A stretch of 64,000 nucleotides of DNA from Rhizobium sp. P32RR-XVIII (lineage in GTDB: Bacteria; Pseudomonadota; Alphaproteobacteria; Rhizobiales; Rhizobiaceae), in assembly GCF_012641395.1 (NCBI RefSeq), contig NZ_JABAIH010000007.1:124001-188000 (forward strand), in the 5' to 3' direction. Below the pieces are notes generated by a model that worked only from the letters and a program-made list of their open reading frames with translations, searched no databases and was not told where the DNA came from. Position numbers and translations under genes: made by a program. Positions 7,878-16,220 of this stretch are shown here, piece after piece (within the stretch, counting starts at the first letter, position 1; the number at the start of each line of letters is the position of its first letter).

Positions 7878-9395
7878 ATGACGACGTGGAAACGCCCTGC
7901 GCCCTCCAGTAACGTGTTTTCCGCTACCCCCAGGTGGAGCCGCCGTGCGTTCCTCTTGTCCGCGGCTGCGGTAGCGCTCAGTAGCTGCCAGTCCATCCTA
8001 GAGCAAACATATCAGCCGACTGTCTCGCCCTCGGCCAATCCGCAGATCGTCGACGAAGTACAAAAGAACGATCCGCGTGCAGCCATGGGCGCGCGCGAAC
8101 ACCCGCGTATCGTTGCGAGCTATGGCGGTGAGTACAAGGATGCCAAGACCGAACGCCTTGTCGCCCGCATCGCCGGCGCGCTGACGGCGGTGTCGGAAAA
8201 CCCCAGCCAGTCCTACCGGATCACAATATTGAATTCGCCGGCGATCAACGCCTTCGCGCTGCCGGGCGGCTATCTTTACGTGACCCGTGGTCTGCTGGCA
8301 CTCGCCAATGATGCTTCGGAAGTCGCGGCTGTGCTCTCGCATGAGATGGGCCACGTTACCGCCAATCACGGCATCGAGCGCCAGAAGCGCGAGGAGGCGG
8401 AAGTCATTGCCAGCCGTGTGGTTGCCGAGGTGCTGTCAAGCGACGTTGCCGGCAAGCAGGCCCTTGCCCGAGGAAAGCTGCGTCTCGCGGCCTTTTCCCG
8501 GCAGCAGGAACTGCAGGCTGACGTGATCGGCGTCCGCATGCTGGGTGAGGCAGGTTATGATCCTTACGCCGCCGCTCGTTTCCTCGATTCCATGGGGGCC
8601 TATAGCCGCTTTATGTCCGCCGATCCTGAGGCGGACCAGAGCCTGGACTTCCTTTCGAGCCACCCGAACTCGGCGCAGCGCATCGAACTCGCACGCGAGC
8701 ACGCCCGAGCCTTCGGCCAGGAAGGCACCGTCGGCGACACGGGCCACGGTTATTACCTTGATGGTATCGACGGTCTTCTGTACGGCGACAGCCCGGAGGA
8801 AGGCTATGTACGCGGCCAGACCTTCCTGCATGGCGGCCTCGGCATTCGCTTCGACGTGCCGCCGGACTTCACCATCGACAACAAAGTCGAAGCCGTCATG
8901 GCGACCGGTCCGGGCGATGTGGCGATCCGCTTCGATGGTGTGGCGGACAGCGGTAACCAGAGCCTGACCAATTACATATCGAGCGGTTGGGTCACCGGCC
9001 TCGATCCCTCTACGATCCGGCCGATCACGCTCAACGGGATGGAAGCGGCAACGGCACGCGCCAGCGCGGATCGATGGGATTTCGACGTCACGGTGATACG
9101 CAACAATTCACAGATCTTCCGCTTCCTCACGGCCGTTCCGAAGGGCAATGCCACGCTGGAGCAGACGGCAGACGTCCTGCGCGCCAGCTTCCGTCGCATG
9201 ACGCCGCAGGAAGCCGCAACGTTGAAGCCTCTCAGGGTCCGCGTCGTCACCGTTCGGCCCGGTGAAAACATTACGACGCTGGCAGCCCGGATGATGGGCA
9301 CGGATCGCAAGCTCGACCTCTTCAAGCTGATCAATGCCCTCCCGACCGGCGCATCGGTGTCGCCCGGCGACCGCGTGAAAATCATTTCCGAATAA
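7878..9395 (+). CDS. M48-family metallopeptidase, predicted lipoprotein
   Basis: This is a secreted zinc protease of the M48 (BepA/YfgC-like) family, likely involved in envelope quality control. From ATG 7878 it has about 505 residues. WSRRAFLL near residues 19-26 is a twin-arginine motif, followed by a hydrophobic stretch and the lipobox ALSSC (Cys about 37), suggesting Tat export and lipid anchoring. The catalytic HEMGH lies at about 155-159, with a downstream Glu in QQELQADVIG as third zinc ligand. A C-terminal LysM-like segment (VRPGENITTLAARM) may bind peptidoglycan. ATG 7851 is an alternative start; neither has a strong RBS. It is convergent with rpoH2. Confidence 0.85.
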   Translation: MTTWKRPAPSSNVFSATPRWSRRAFLLSAAAVALSSCQSILEQTYQPTVSPSANPQIVDEVQKNDPRAAMGAREHPRIVASYGGEYKDAKTERLVARIAGALTAVSENPSQSYRITILNSPAINAFALPGGYLYVTRGLLALANDASEVAAVLSHEMGHVTANHGIERQKREEAEVIASRVVAEVLSSDVAGKQALARGKLRLAAFSRQQELQADVIGVRMLGEAGYDPYAAARFLDSMGAYSRFMSADPEADQSLDFLSSHPNSAQRIELAREHARAFGQEGTVGDTGHGYYLDGIDGLLYGDSPEEGYVRGQTFLHGGLGIRFDVPPDFTIDNKVEAVMATGPGDVAIRFDGVADSGNQSLTNYISSGWVTGLDPSTIRPITLNGMEAATARASADRWDFDVTVIRNNSQIFRFLTAVPKGNATLEQTADVLRASFRRMTPQEAATLKPLRVRVVTVRPGENITTLAARMMGTDRKLDLFKLINALPTGASVSPGDRVKIISE

Positions 9396-9399
9396 AAGA

Positions 9400-9419
9400 A
9401 CCCGGCTTTTTAGCCGGGT
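9400..9419. terminator. terminator between M48 peptidase and rpoH2
   Basis: ACCCGGCT-TTTT-AGCCGGGT is a perfect 8-bp stem between convergent genes. On the minus strand it is followed by TTCTTTTATT, so it best serves rpoH2. It may also slow transcription from the other side. Confidence 0.75.
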
Positions 9420-9449
9420 GAAGTGGTGCTGCTGGAACTAAAGAGACTT

Positions 9450-10313
9450 TCAAGCATGCGCCGCCATATGCGGATCCGCGCTGACAAGGGCGGTGCGCAA
9501 TTTTTCCATCGCGCGGCTCTCGATCTGGCGAACGCGTTCCTTCGAGATACCGAGATCGGCGCCGAGCTCCTCGAGCGTAGCGCCTTCTTCTGCAAGACGG
9601 CGTGCTGCAATGATCTTCATTTCACGTTCGTTCAGGTGCTTCAGCGCCGACGTCAGCCAGACACGGCGTCGCTCGCCGTCGATCATATTGGACACCTGTT
9701 CGTCCGGCAGGGGATCTTCGCTGACCAGAAAGTCCATCTTTTCGGCGCTGTCGGCGTCGCCTGAAACGGACGGCGCCTGCAGCGAGGCATCATTGCCGGA
9801 AAGACGAGCATCCATCGTCTGCACGTCGGCGAGGCTGACACCGAGGGCTGCGGCTATTTCCTGATGGATGGATTGAAGCGTCAGGTGCGAGTCGCCTCTG
9901 GCGAGCTTGGCGCGAAGACGGCGCAGATTGAAGAAGAGGGCCTTTTGGGCCGAACTCGTGCCGCCGCGGACAATGGACCAGTTGCGCAGAATATAATCCT
10001 GGATCGAGGCGCGGATCCACCAGCTTGCGTAAGTGGAAAAACGCACCTCGCGCTCCGGCTCGAAGCGAGCCGCCGCCTCCAGAAGGCCGACATAGCCTTC
10101 CTGAACGAGATCGCTCATCGGCAAACCGAAGTTGCGAAACTTACCCGCCATCGAGATGACGAGGCGCATATGAGCCATCGCGATCTGGTTGCGGGCCCCA
10201 CGATCTTCGTTGTCCTTCCAACGGAGAGCGAGATCATGTTCTTCTTCGCGAGCAAGATACGGAGCCGCCATGGCGATTTTAATCATGCGCCGGTCTGCAG
10301 ACATGTTCTTCAT
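9450..10313 (-). CDS. rpoH2: RNA polymerase sigma-32 factor RpoH2
   Basis: This alternative sigma factor directs RNA polymerase to heat-shock and stress promoters. The 287-residue protein has region 2 (DLVQEGYVGLLEAAARFEP, then FSTYASWWIRASIQDYILR), the RpoH box QKALFFNLRRLR, and region 4 ending in LGISKERVRQIESRAMEKL. Its sequence resembles the rhizobial RpoH2 paralogue, but RpoH1 cannot be excluded without an alignment. AGGAGA lies five bases before ATG 10313. About 290 bp upstream is a near-perfect general-stress promoter, which fits the known RpoE2 control of rpoH2 in Sinorhizobium. The leader between them contains hairpins. Confidence 0.9.
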   Translation of the reverse strand: MKNMSADRRMIKIAMAAPYLAREEEHDLALRWKDNEDRGARNQIAMAHMRLVISMAGKFRNFGLPMSDLVQEGYVGLLEAAARFEPEREVRFSTYASWWIRASIQDYILRNWSIVRGGTSSAQKALFFNLRRLRAKLARGDSHLTLQSIHQEIAAALGVSLADVQTMDARLSGNDASLQAPSVSGDADSAEKMDFLVSEDPLPDEQVSNMIDGERRRVWLTSALKHLNEREMKIIAARRLAEEGATLEELGADLGISKERVRQIESRAMEKLRTALVSADPHMAAHA

Positions 10314-10602
10314 ATCGGTCTCCTAAAAATCAGGCCTCGTGCCCTGGAAAGAAAACAAACGAGATTTGTTTAGAGAGCCTCACACCAATCCGGCGTCCCA
10401 ATGCGTAAAGGCCCCGCTCCTGGATTTTTCAGGAGGGAGCCCTATCTCTTCATCATGTGCCGGTAAGGCGGTAAGGCTGGACCTGTTTCTTCAAGTTGCC
10501 GGCCTGGCAAATCGTGGAAAGCATGATCCGCTCCTCATCGAACGTTTACAGGATTGCGAACATTCGGCGAGGGCCGAATGCAGTCCGCACTGACGTCCAA
10601 GA

Positions 10603-10627
10603 AACGCGGCAGGCCAGAAAAAGTTCC
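10603..10627 (-). promoter_or_regulatory. RpoE2/EcfG-type general-stress promoter of rpoH2
   Basis: On the minus strand GGAAC (10627-10623) is followed by 18 bases and TT (10604-10603), with the -10 reading CGTT. This equals the published rhizobial RpoE2 consensus. It sits directly downstream of the carD terminator and points toward rpoH2, a known RpoE2 target in Sinorhizobium meliloti. Confidence 0.75.
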
Positions 10628-10630
10628 ACA

Positions 10631-10653
10631 AAAAAACCCGGCTGAAAGCCGGG
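10631..10653 (-). terminator. carD terminator
   Basis: CCCGGCT-GAA-AGCCGGG is a 7-bp stem, followed on the minus strand by six Ts. It lies 28 bp after the carD stop. The plus strand also ends in a T run, so it can work both ways. Confidence 0.85.
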
Positions 10654-10680
10654 CTTTTTCTTGAAACAATGCGACGGTAT

Positions 10681-11253
10681 TTAAGCCGCTTCGTCCTGCG
10701 ACTCGTCCTCGTCGATGGCCTTGCCGCGCTTCGGCCCCTTGTTGAGGTTCGTCTCGACGATCCGCACGGCCTCCGTTTCCGACATCTTGTTCACAGCGGC
10801 AATTTCGCGCGCCATGCGATCAAGCGCAGCTTCATAGAGCTGGCGCTCGGAATAGGACTGCTCTGGCTGATTTTCGGCGCGATAAAGATCGCGAACCACC
10901 TCAGCGATGGAAATCAGGTCGCCGGAATTGATCTTGGCATCGTATTCCTGGGCGCGGCGGGACCACATGGTACGCTTTACGCGCGCCTTTCCCTGCACCA
11001 CCTTCAGAGCGCGCTCCACGAAATCGGTTTCCGAAAGCTTGCGCATGCCAATGCTCATGGCCTTGGCAACCGGGACTTTCAGGCGCATCTTGTCCTTCTC
11101 GAAATCGATAACGAAAAGTTCCAGCTTCATGCCGGCGACTTCTTGCTCTTCGATAGCGGTGATGGTACCGACGCCATGAGCGGGGTACACGATCGATTCA
11201 CCGGTCTTGAAGCCATGGCGTGCTGCTGAAGGTTTTTTCTGCTGGATCGTCAT
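10681..11253 (-). CDS. carD: CarD-family transcriptional regulator
   Basis: CarD proteins bind RNA polymerase beta through an N-terminal Tudor-like domain and stabilise open promoter complexes. The 190-residue protein has that domain at the start (GFKTGESIVYPAHGVGTITAI, with the next strand MKLELFVIDFEKDKMRLKVP). A helical DNA-binding C-terminal part follows, and the protein ends in an acidic tail (DEDESQDEAA). I use ATG 11253, which gives MTIQQKKPS as in relatives; an in-frame TTG at 11262 is also possible, and GGGAG lies upstream of both. It is a single-gene unit with its own terminator. Confidence 0.92.
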   Translation of the reverse strand: MTIQQKKPSAARHGFKTGESIVYPAHGVGTITAIEEQEVAGMKLELFVIDFEKDKMRLKVPVAKAMSIGMRKLSETDFVERALKVVQGKARVKRTMWSRRAQEYDAKINSGDLISIAEVVRDLYRAENQPEQSYSERQLYEAALDRMAREIAAVNKMSETEAVRIVETNLNKGPKRGKAIDEDESQDEAA

Positions 11254-11641
11254 TCTAATCAAAAACTCCCTATTACGCGTCCGGCGGCGGCCGGAGCCGG
11301 GTCAGTCAGGCCCGGATGAGACGGATCAGTTCCGTCGGGTGACTTCACTCTGGTCCCACCAGACCGAAGCAAAAGAAGCTCTTGCGCGCGATCAAGGATC
11401 GAACAGCCCAAGGCATTGATATGTTACGGGGAACCGCGTACGGATTTCTTTTGCTTTCGTGATGGTTTTGGGCACACTCGTGCCTCAAATGGATCAGTGT
11501 GCGAAACCTATCACAAAAATATGACGAAATCAATAATTTGCTTAAGATGGGCCATGCACGCAGCACATGGCACGCATTTAAGCAGAGCATAATTCAAACG
11601 TTTAAGCTGCCTGTGAACCCGATTTCACGGGCAGGCAATCA
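11254..11641. other. gap between carD and ferredoxin gene
   Basis: This 388-bp gap has no supported gene. It should hold the carD promoter, although I could not identify clear -35/-10 boxes. Near its left-hand-numbered end lies the weak hairpin assigned to the ferredoxin gene (11609-11636). Confidence 0.35.
11609..11636 (-). terminator. possible ferredoxin terminator
   Basis: GCCTG and TGAA pair with TTCA and CAGGC across a short loop, with a 4-base bulge. On the minus strand it is followed by TTAAACGTTT. The stem is imperfect, so this is tentative. Confidence 0.35.
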
Positions 11642-11980
11642 TCAGTCGCCCGAACCCGGCTTCTCGGAGAAATACTGCTCGAACTTGCCGGTTTGGCCAT
11701 CCATCTCCTTGGCTTCCGGCAGCGGTTCTTTCTTGACGGTGATGTTGGGCCAGATGCTGGCATATTCTGCGTTGATCCTCAGCCACTTATCCAGCCCCGG
11801 TTCGGTGTCCGGCTTGATGGCCTCAGCAGGACATTCCGGCTCACAGACGCCGCAATCGATGCATTCGTCAGGATGAATGACGAGGAAATTCTCTCCTTCA
11901 TAGAAGCAGTCGACGGGGCAGACTTCCACACAGTCGGTATATTTGCAGCGAACGCAATTGTCGGTCACGACATAGGTCAT
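11642..11980 (-). CDS. fdxA: 7Fe ferredoxin FdxA
   Basis: This is a small electron carrier with one [3Fe-4S] and one [4Fe-4S] cluster. The start MTYVVTDNCVRCKYTDCVEV and the segment DECIDCGVCEPECPAEAI contain the two cysteine groups in the spacing of 7Fe ferredoxins. The 112-residue length and acidic C-terminal half are typical. GGAG six bases before ATG 11980 fixes the start; the longer frame upstream has no family match. It lies downstream of the helicase and S4 genes on the same strand, separated by 194 bp, and may belong to their transcript. Confidence 0.95.
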   Translation of the reverse strand: MTYVVTDNCVRCKYTDCVEVCPVDCFYEGENFLVIHPDECIDCGVCEPECPAEAIKPDTEPGLDKWLRINAEYASIWPNITVKKEPLPEAKEMDGQTGKFEQYFSEKPGSGD

Positions 11981-12174
11981 GGAGAACTCCAGGAATTTCA
12001 TGTAGGCGGGGCGGGCAACCTGGAACGTCGCACCATTCCCCCAAGCCGGAGGACAGCGTGGGCAGGCTTGGGAGCAAGTCGCACTCCCCGGCAAGTTGCC
12101 TGTGACGTACCGGCTTTGCCGCCGGATTTCAAGAATAAACGATCTCCCTGCCCCGGCTTGAGAGACAGAGTTTT

Positions 12175-12579
12175 CTAATCGTCGTCCGACGTCAGCCTGT
12201 CGATTGCGCGCCGTTCCTTTTTTGTCGGCCGCCCGGTGCCCGTCGCACGGATCGCCTGCTCGTAAGGCGTGAGACGTTTTGCCTCATCCGGTGGCGGCGT
12301 CAGATCCTCGTAGAGCAGTTTTGCCTCCTCGAAAGGCCCGCGCCGTTCGCCCGGCGCCTTCACGATCAGAACAACGCCCCGACGCTCAAGCGCAAGGTCG
12401 ATACGGTCGCCCGCCTTCACGGTCTGGCTGGGGAGCTGTACGCGCTCGCCGTTGAGGCGAACATGGCCTGATTGGATGTGGCTTTGCGCCAGGGAACGCG
12501 ACTTCACCATGCGCGTGAAGAACAGCCACTTGTCGATGCGCTGCCGCGAACCGCTTTCTGGCTGTGTCTCCTTGCGCAT
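12175..12579 (-). CDS. S4-domain RNA-binding protein, Hsp15-like
   Basis: This 134-residue protein resembles heat-shock protein 15 (HslR), which binds stalled 50S subunits carrying nascent chains. The S4 RNA-binding domain occupies about residues 14-60: RIDKWLFFTRMVKSRSLAQS, then GHVRLNGERV and VKAGDRIDLAL. The C-terminal half is basic (GRPTKKERRAIDRL). The gene starts three bases after the mgpS stop, so the two are co-transcribed, which links it to RNA metabolism. The Hsp15 role is inferred from family membership. Confidence 0.85.
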   Translation of the reverse strand: MRKETQPESGSRQRIDKWLFFTRMVKSRSLAQSHIQSGHVRLNGERVQLPSQTVKAGDRIDLALERRGVVLIVKAPGERRGPFEEAKLLYEDLTPPPDEAKRLTPYEQAIRATGTGRPTKKERRAIDRLTSDDD

Positions 12580-12582
12580 AGG

Positions 12583-15500
12583 CTATTTCTTCATCTGCTC
12601 CTTCAAGGCAGCGAGCTTTGCGAAAGGAGAATCCGGATCGATTGGCTTTTCCTTCCGCGGTGGCTTCGCCTCGAAGCGCAGCGGCTGGGAGCCGCCGCGA
12701 TTGTTGTTGCGTTCATTACGATCCTTGCGGTCGCCACGATCCTGACGGTCGCCCCGCTGCTCGTTGCGATCGCCACGGCCCTGATGCGGCTTTCCGCCGT
12801 CGCGACCGCGGTCCTGACGTTTTCCATCGCGGCCTTCGCGACGGTTGCCTTCGCCGCCTTCCCCACCATTGCCACTATGCCGCCGGTTGCCCTGCTGCTG
12901 ACGTTCGCCGCCGCGGCGCTCACCTTGTTGACCGCGTGCCTGGCGGTGGTTGTCGTTGCGGCCGCCGAGCCGCCACAGAAGAACCGGCTTCGGTTCGACA
13001 GCCTCGCCGGCTTCCGATGTCTCCGCCGCAGATCCTTCGGCAGTCTCGGCTTCCGTTGCAGGCTTGGCTTCCGTTTCCGGCACCTCGGAGGCTGCTTCTT
13101 CGGTTGTGCTGTCGGCGTCGTCGTGATCTGCCTTCTCGGCGGCGTCCTCGGAGGAGGTTTCCGCTGCTGGAGCGACAGACGCGTCCTGAGCAGCCAGATG
13201 AGTTGCCGCTTCTCCGGCCGTCACGGGATCGGCGCGATAACCTAGGCCCTTGAGGATCTCTTCCATGTCCTCCAGCGTCGCGCCGAGAATCGAAAGCATC
13301 GCTGTCGTCGTCGTGAAGCGGCGGCCGTCGTAGGCGCCTTCCGGCCGGTTTGCCTGGCCAGGCTTCCACTGCAGCAACGGACGGATGATGTCCGCGAGCC
13401 GCTCGAGAATATCGATGCGGACGGCGCGCTTGCCGAGAAAACGGAAGCCGGCGAGCTTGTAGAAGGCCCGCTCGAAGCTCGGATCGGTCACGACGGACGT
13501 GCGGCCGGCAGCAAGCACCGGAATCAGATCGCCATAACCCGGCTTTTCCAAGCCGTCGTTTTTCAAGGCCCACAGCAGGGTGATGAGTTCGGCCGGAGCC
13601 GGCTTCAAAAGTGCCGGAACGAAAATGTGGTACGCGCCGAAGCGAACACCATATCGGCGCATGGAAGCGCGCGCGTCCTGATCCAGCGACTTCACCTCTT
13701 CCGTCACGTCGCGGCGGAAGAGCACGCCGAGATTTTCGACGAGTTGAAACGCAAGTCCCTTAGCAAGGCCCTGCAGGTCCTCAGCGCGCGAAAGATCATC
13801 GAGCGACTTCAGAACCGTGCTGATATGATGATTGACGAAGCGTTCGATGCGCGCGGCAACGTGATCGCGCGCGTTCCCCGTGAGCTGTTCGTCCGCGAGC
13901 AGGATAACACGGGGGCGCATGATGTGGTCGCTGCCGGCAAGGCGGGCGATCGGATCGCCGAGCCAGCGGACGAGACCATCAGAACTTATCGCCAGATCGC
14001 TGTTTCCGGCAGCATGGAGGCGTGCGGCACGAGCCTCGAATTCCAGGGCAAGCGCCTTTTGCGAAGCAGCCTGGATTGCCTTTGCATCCGGTCCGTCCGC
14101 ACCCGAAATGGGGGTAAACCGAAAACCGGACAACTGTCCCACATGATGTCCTTCAACAAAGACATCGCCATTCACACTGATTTCAGCTTCCAGCATCGCA
14201 TTCTCTCTCAGGCGCTTCATGAGCACAGATGTCCTGCGATCAACAAAGCGTTTCGTCAACCTCTCATGTAACGCATCGGACAATCGATCTTCGATTTCCC
14301 GCGTCTTTTCCTGCCAGTGTGTCGGATCGGCAAGCCAGCCGGGTCGATTCGACACATAGGTCCAGGTTCTTATCTGCGCGATTCGTGCCGAAAGCGTGTC
14401 AATTTCGCCGTCCGTACGATCCGCGCGATGCACCTGCTCTGCGAGAAACCCCTCGTTCACCGTGCCATAGCGCACGAGATCGGAAAAGAGGGTCGAGATC
14501 AGATCGGCATGCTGTGCGGGCGTGATACGCCTATAGTCCGGCAGGGCGCAAGCTTCCCATAGCTTCTCCACGCGCTGCGGACTGGTAGCCAAGTCAATAA
14601 CTTCCGGATAGCGAGCCAGTTGCTCCAGAGCTTGCTGGTCGACGGCGGGCAAGGCACGCGTCAAGCCTTGCTCGCGCGGCGGAGTTTCCAGACTTGCCCG
14701 CAACGAGCGTATCGAGGAGAAATCGAGGTCCGTCGTCCGCCACTGCAGGACTTTGACATTGTCGAATTCGTGCGCCTCGATCCGCTGCACCAATTCCTCG
14801 TCGAAAGGCTGCACTTGCCCCGTCACCCCAAAGGTGCCGTCACGCATATGACGGCCGGCGCGTCCGGCAATCTGTCCGAGTTCGGCGGGATTGAGATTGC
14901 GGAACTGATAGCCGTCGAATTTGCGGTCCTGCGCAAAAGCGACGTGATCGACATCCAGGTTGAGGCCCATTCCGATCGCATCGGTCGCCACGAGGTATTC
15001 GACATCGCCTGCCTGGTAGAGCGCGACCTGGGCATTTCGGGTGCGGGGGCTCAGCGCGCCGAGAACAACCGCGGCTCCTCCACGCTGGCGCCGAATCAAT
15101 TCCGCAATGGCGTAGACCTCATCTGCCGAGAAGGCGACGATAGCCGTCCGCTGGGGAAGACGGGTAGTCTTCTTCTGACCAGCATAGAGGAGTTGCGACA
15201 GTCTTGGACGCTCGACAACGGTAATACCCGGCAGGAGCTGCTGGAGAATGGGACGCATCGTACCAGCGCCGAGTAGCAGGGTCTCGTCGCGGCCGCGCAG
15301 ATGCAGAATACGGTCGGTGAAAATATGGCCGCGTTCGAGATCACCGGCGAGCTGGACCTCGTCGATGGCGACAAAGGCAGCCTTTGTCTCGCGCGGCATG
15401 GCCTCCACCGTGCACACGGAAAAGCGCGCATTCGGCGGAGAAATTTTCTCCTCGCCAGTGACGAGCGCGACGTTCTGCGCGCCGACTTTTTCGACCACAC

Positions 15501-15666
15501 GCGTATAGACCTCACGCGCCAGCAGACGCAGCGGCAGCCCGATCACGCCGGTACCGCTCGCAACCATGCGCTCGATAGCATAGTGGGTCTTGCCTGTATT
15601 GGTCGGCCCGAGCACCGCGGTCACGCCGCGCCCGCTCAGTATCATGGGCTGCGATGTCAGTTTCAT
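12583..15666 (-). CDS. mgpS: SUV3-like superfamily 2 RNA helicase MgpS
   Basis: This large ATP-dependent helicase has 1027 residues from ATG 15666. It opens with Walker A GPTNTGKTHYAIERM. The DEVQ box AFVAIDEVQLAGD follows, and motif VI-like QIAGRAGRHMRDG lies in the second RecA-like domain, the layout of mitochondrial Suv3 homologues. After about residue 850 the chain becomes an acidic Ala/Glu-rich stretch and then an Arg/Asn/Gly/Gln-rich tail (RGDRNEQRGDRQDRGDRKDR), probably disordered and RNA-binding. The upstream region is the GANTC-rich gap. The S4-domain gene follows three bases after the stop. The symbol follows rhizobial usage; the physiological substrate is unknown. Confidence 0.88.
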   Translation of the reverse strand: MKLTSQPMILSGRGVTAVLGPTNTGKTHYAIERMVASGTGVIGLPLRLLAREVYTRVVEKVGAQNVALVTGEEKISPPNARFSVCTVEAMPRETKAAFVAIDEVQLAGDLERGHIFTDRILHLRGRDETLLLGAGTMRPILQQLLPGITVVERPRLSQLLYAGQKKTTRLPQRTAIVAFSADEVYAIAELIRRQRGGAAVVLGALSPRTRNAQVALYQAGDVEYLVATDAIGMGLNLDVDHVAFAQDRKFDGYQFRNLNPAELGQIAGRAGRHMRDGTFGVTGQVQPFDEELVQRIEAHEFDNVKVLQWRTTDLDFSSIRSLRASLETPPREQGLTRALPAVDQQALEQLARYPEVIDLATSPQRVEKLWEACALPDYRRITPAQHADLISTLFSDLVRYGTVNEGFLAEQVHRADRTDGEIDTLSARIAQIRTWTYVSNRPGWLADPTHWQEKTREIEDRLSDALHERLTKRFVDRRTSVLMKRLRENAMLEAEISVNGDVFVEGHHVGQLSGFRFTPISGADGPDAKAIQAASQKALALEFEARAARLHAAGNSDLAISSDGLVRWLGDPIARLAGSDHIMRPRVILLADEQLTGNARDHVAARIERFVNHHISTVLKSLDDLSRAEDLQGLAKGLAFQLVENLGVLFRRDVTEEVKSLDQDARASMRRYGVRFGAYHIFVPALLKPAPAELITLLWALKNDGLEKPGYGDLIPVLAAGRTSVVTDPSFERAFYKLAGFRFLGKRAVRIDILERLADIIRPLLQWKPGQANRPEGAYDGRRFTTTTAMLSILGATLEDMEEILKGLGYRADPVTAGEAATHLAAQDASVAPAAETSSEDAAEKADHDDADSTTEEAASEVPETEAKPATEAETAEGSAAETSEAGEAVEPKPVLLWRLGGRNDNHRQARGQQGERRGGERQQQGNRRHSGNGGEGGEGNRREGRDGKRQDRGRDGGKPHQGRGDRNEQRGDRQDRGDRKDRNERNNNRGGSQPLRFEAKPPRKEKPIDPDSPFAKLAALKEQMKK

Positions 15667-16220
15667 TGTCCATGCAAGTGAGGCGGGGAGCCTCAGGGTC
15701 AAGGGCGCTTTGTTTCCTAAGCAGACAACACATGGACAGGTGCCTCTTCAAACGCAAGAGGCGAGCTGCAAACTCGATTCAAAAAATGGCGCTAAGTCGC
15801 TGTTTTCAGATTCGGAACAGCCTGAGAACGAATCAGCGACGAATCGGTGACTCTCCGTGATTCAGCTTTTGTTCACGGCTAAGTATTGGTTTTGAATCGG
15901 TTTTTCCTACTAGATGCTGAATCAGGCTACACGCCGTGTCCTAGTTTCGGAAGCCGGATTCGCACCGATCGGCACTCCGTCGTACCGCACCTGCATTAAC
16001 CATTGATCAAATGCAGAACGAATCGCCTACGAATCACCGACACCCGGCGTTTCCGGATTTGTTCACCGCAACATATTGTATTTGAATATAATTTTAACCA
16101 TAAAGCTCGAATGGAAAGCTGACCATGCGCCGCTGTTTGAGCGGCTTTGTTAAGATTTGAACGGCGCGCCTGCGCAATGCACCGATAGGCAGAAAAATCA
16201 CCGGCGTCTCATCCCAACCG
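15667..16220. repeat. GANTC-rich gap with a diverged 75-bp repeat
   Basis: No gene is supported here. Eleven GANTC sites (the CcrM methylation target) fall between 15776 and 16035. Two 75-bp units, 15824-15898 and 16014-16088, match at 53 of 75 positions without gaps and share GAACGAATC, GAATC, TTTGTTCAC and TTTGAAT blocks. A partial third copy (GCTAAGT...ATTCGG) begins at 15791. The unit may be a degenerate array with about 90-bp period. Function is unknown. It probably also holds the mgpS promoter. Confidence 0.6.
16129..16151 (+). terminator. possible terminator in the mgpS upstream gap
   Basis: GCCGCT-GTTTG-AGCGGC is a 6-bp stem followed by TTTGTT. No coding gene precedes it on this strand, so if it is real it would end a small RNA from the repeat region. 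This is weak on its own. Confidence 0.3.

Larger units (their letters stand above)
10314..10680 (-). other. rpoH2 leader region with hairpins
   Basis: This 367-bp gap has no supported gene. If the promoter at 10603-10627 is used, about 285 nt form an untranslated rpoH2 leader. It contains a perfect stem CATTCGGC-GAGG-GCCGAATG (10561-10580) and a second stem CTCCTG/CAGGAG (10417-10435), part of a longer pyrimidine/purine-matched hairpin. A role in translation control is possible but unproven. Confidence 0.45.

Noticed and set aside
10339..10593. 84-codon open frame in the rpoH2 upstream region
   Set aside because: It has no RBS or family, and the region is better explained as the rpoH2 leader on the other strand.
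12472..13245. 257-codon hydrophobic open frame opposite mgpS
   Set aside because: Its apparent membrane segments are the complement of the low-complexity mgpS tail.
15776..16035. chromosomal replication origin
   Set aside because: GANTC sites occur at alphaproteobacterial origins, but I see no convincing DnaA-box cluster and no hemE, parAB, gidA or dnaA nearby.
15667..16220. CRISPR array
   Set aside because: Repeats are diverged, few and irregularly spaced, and no cas gene is present.
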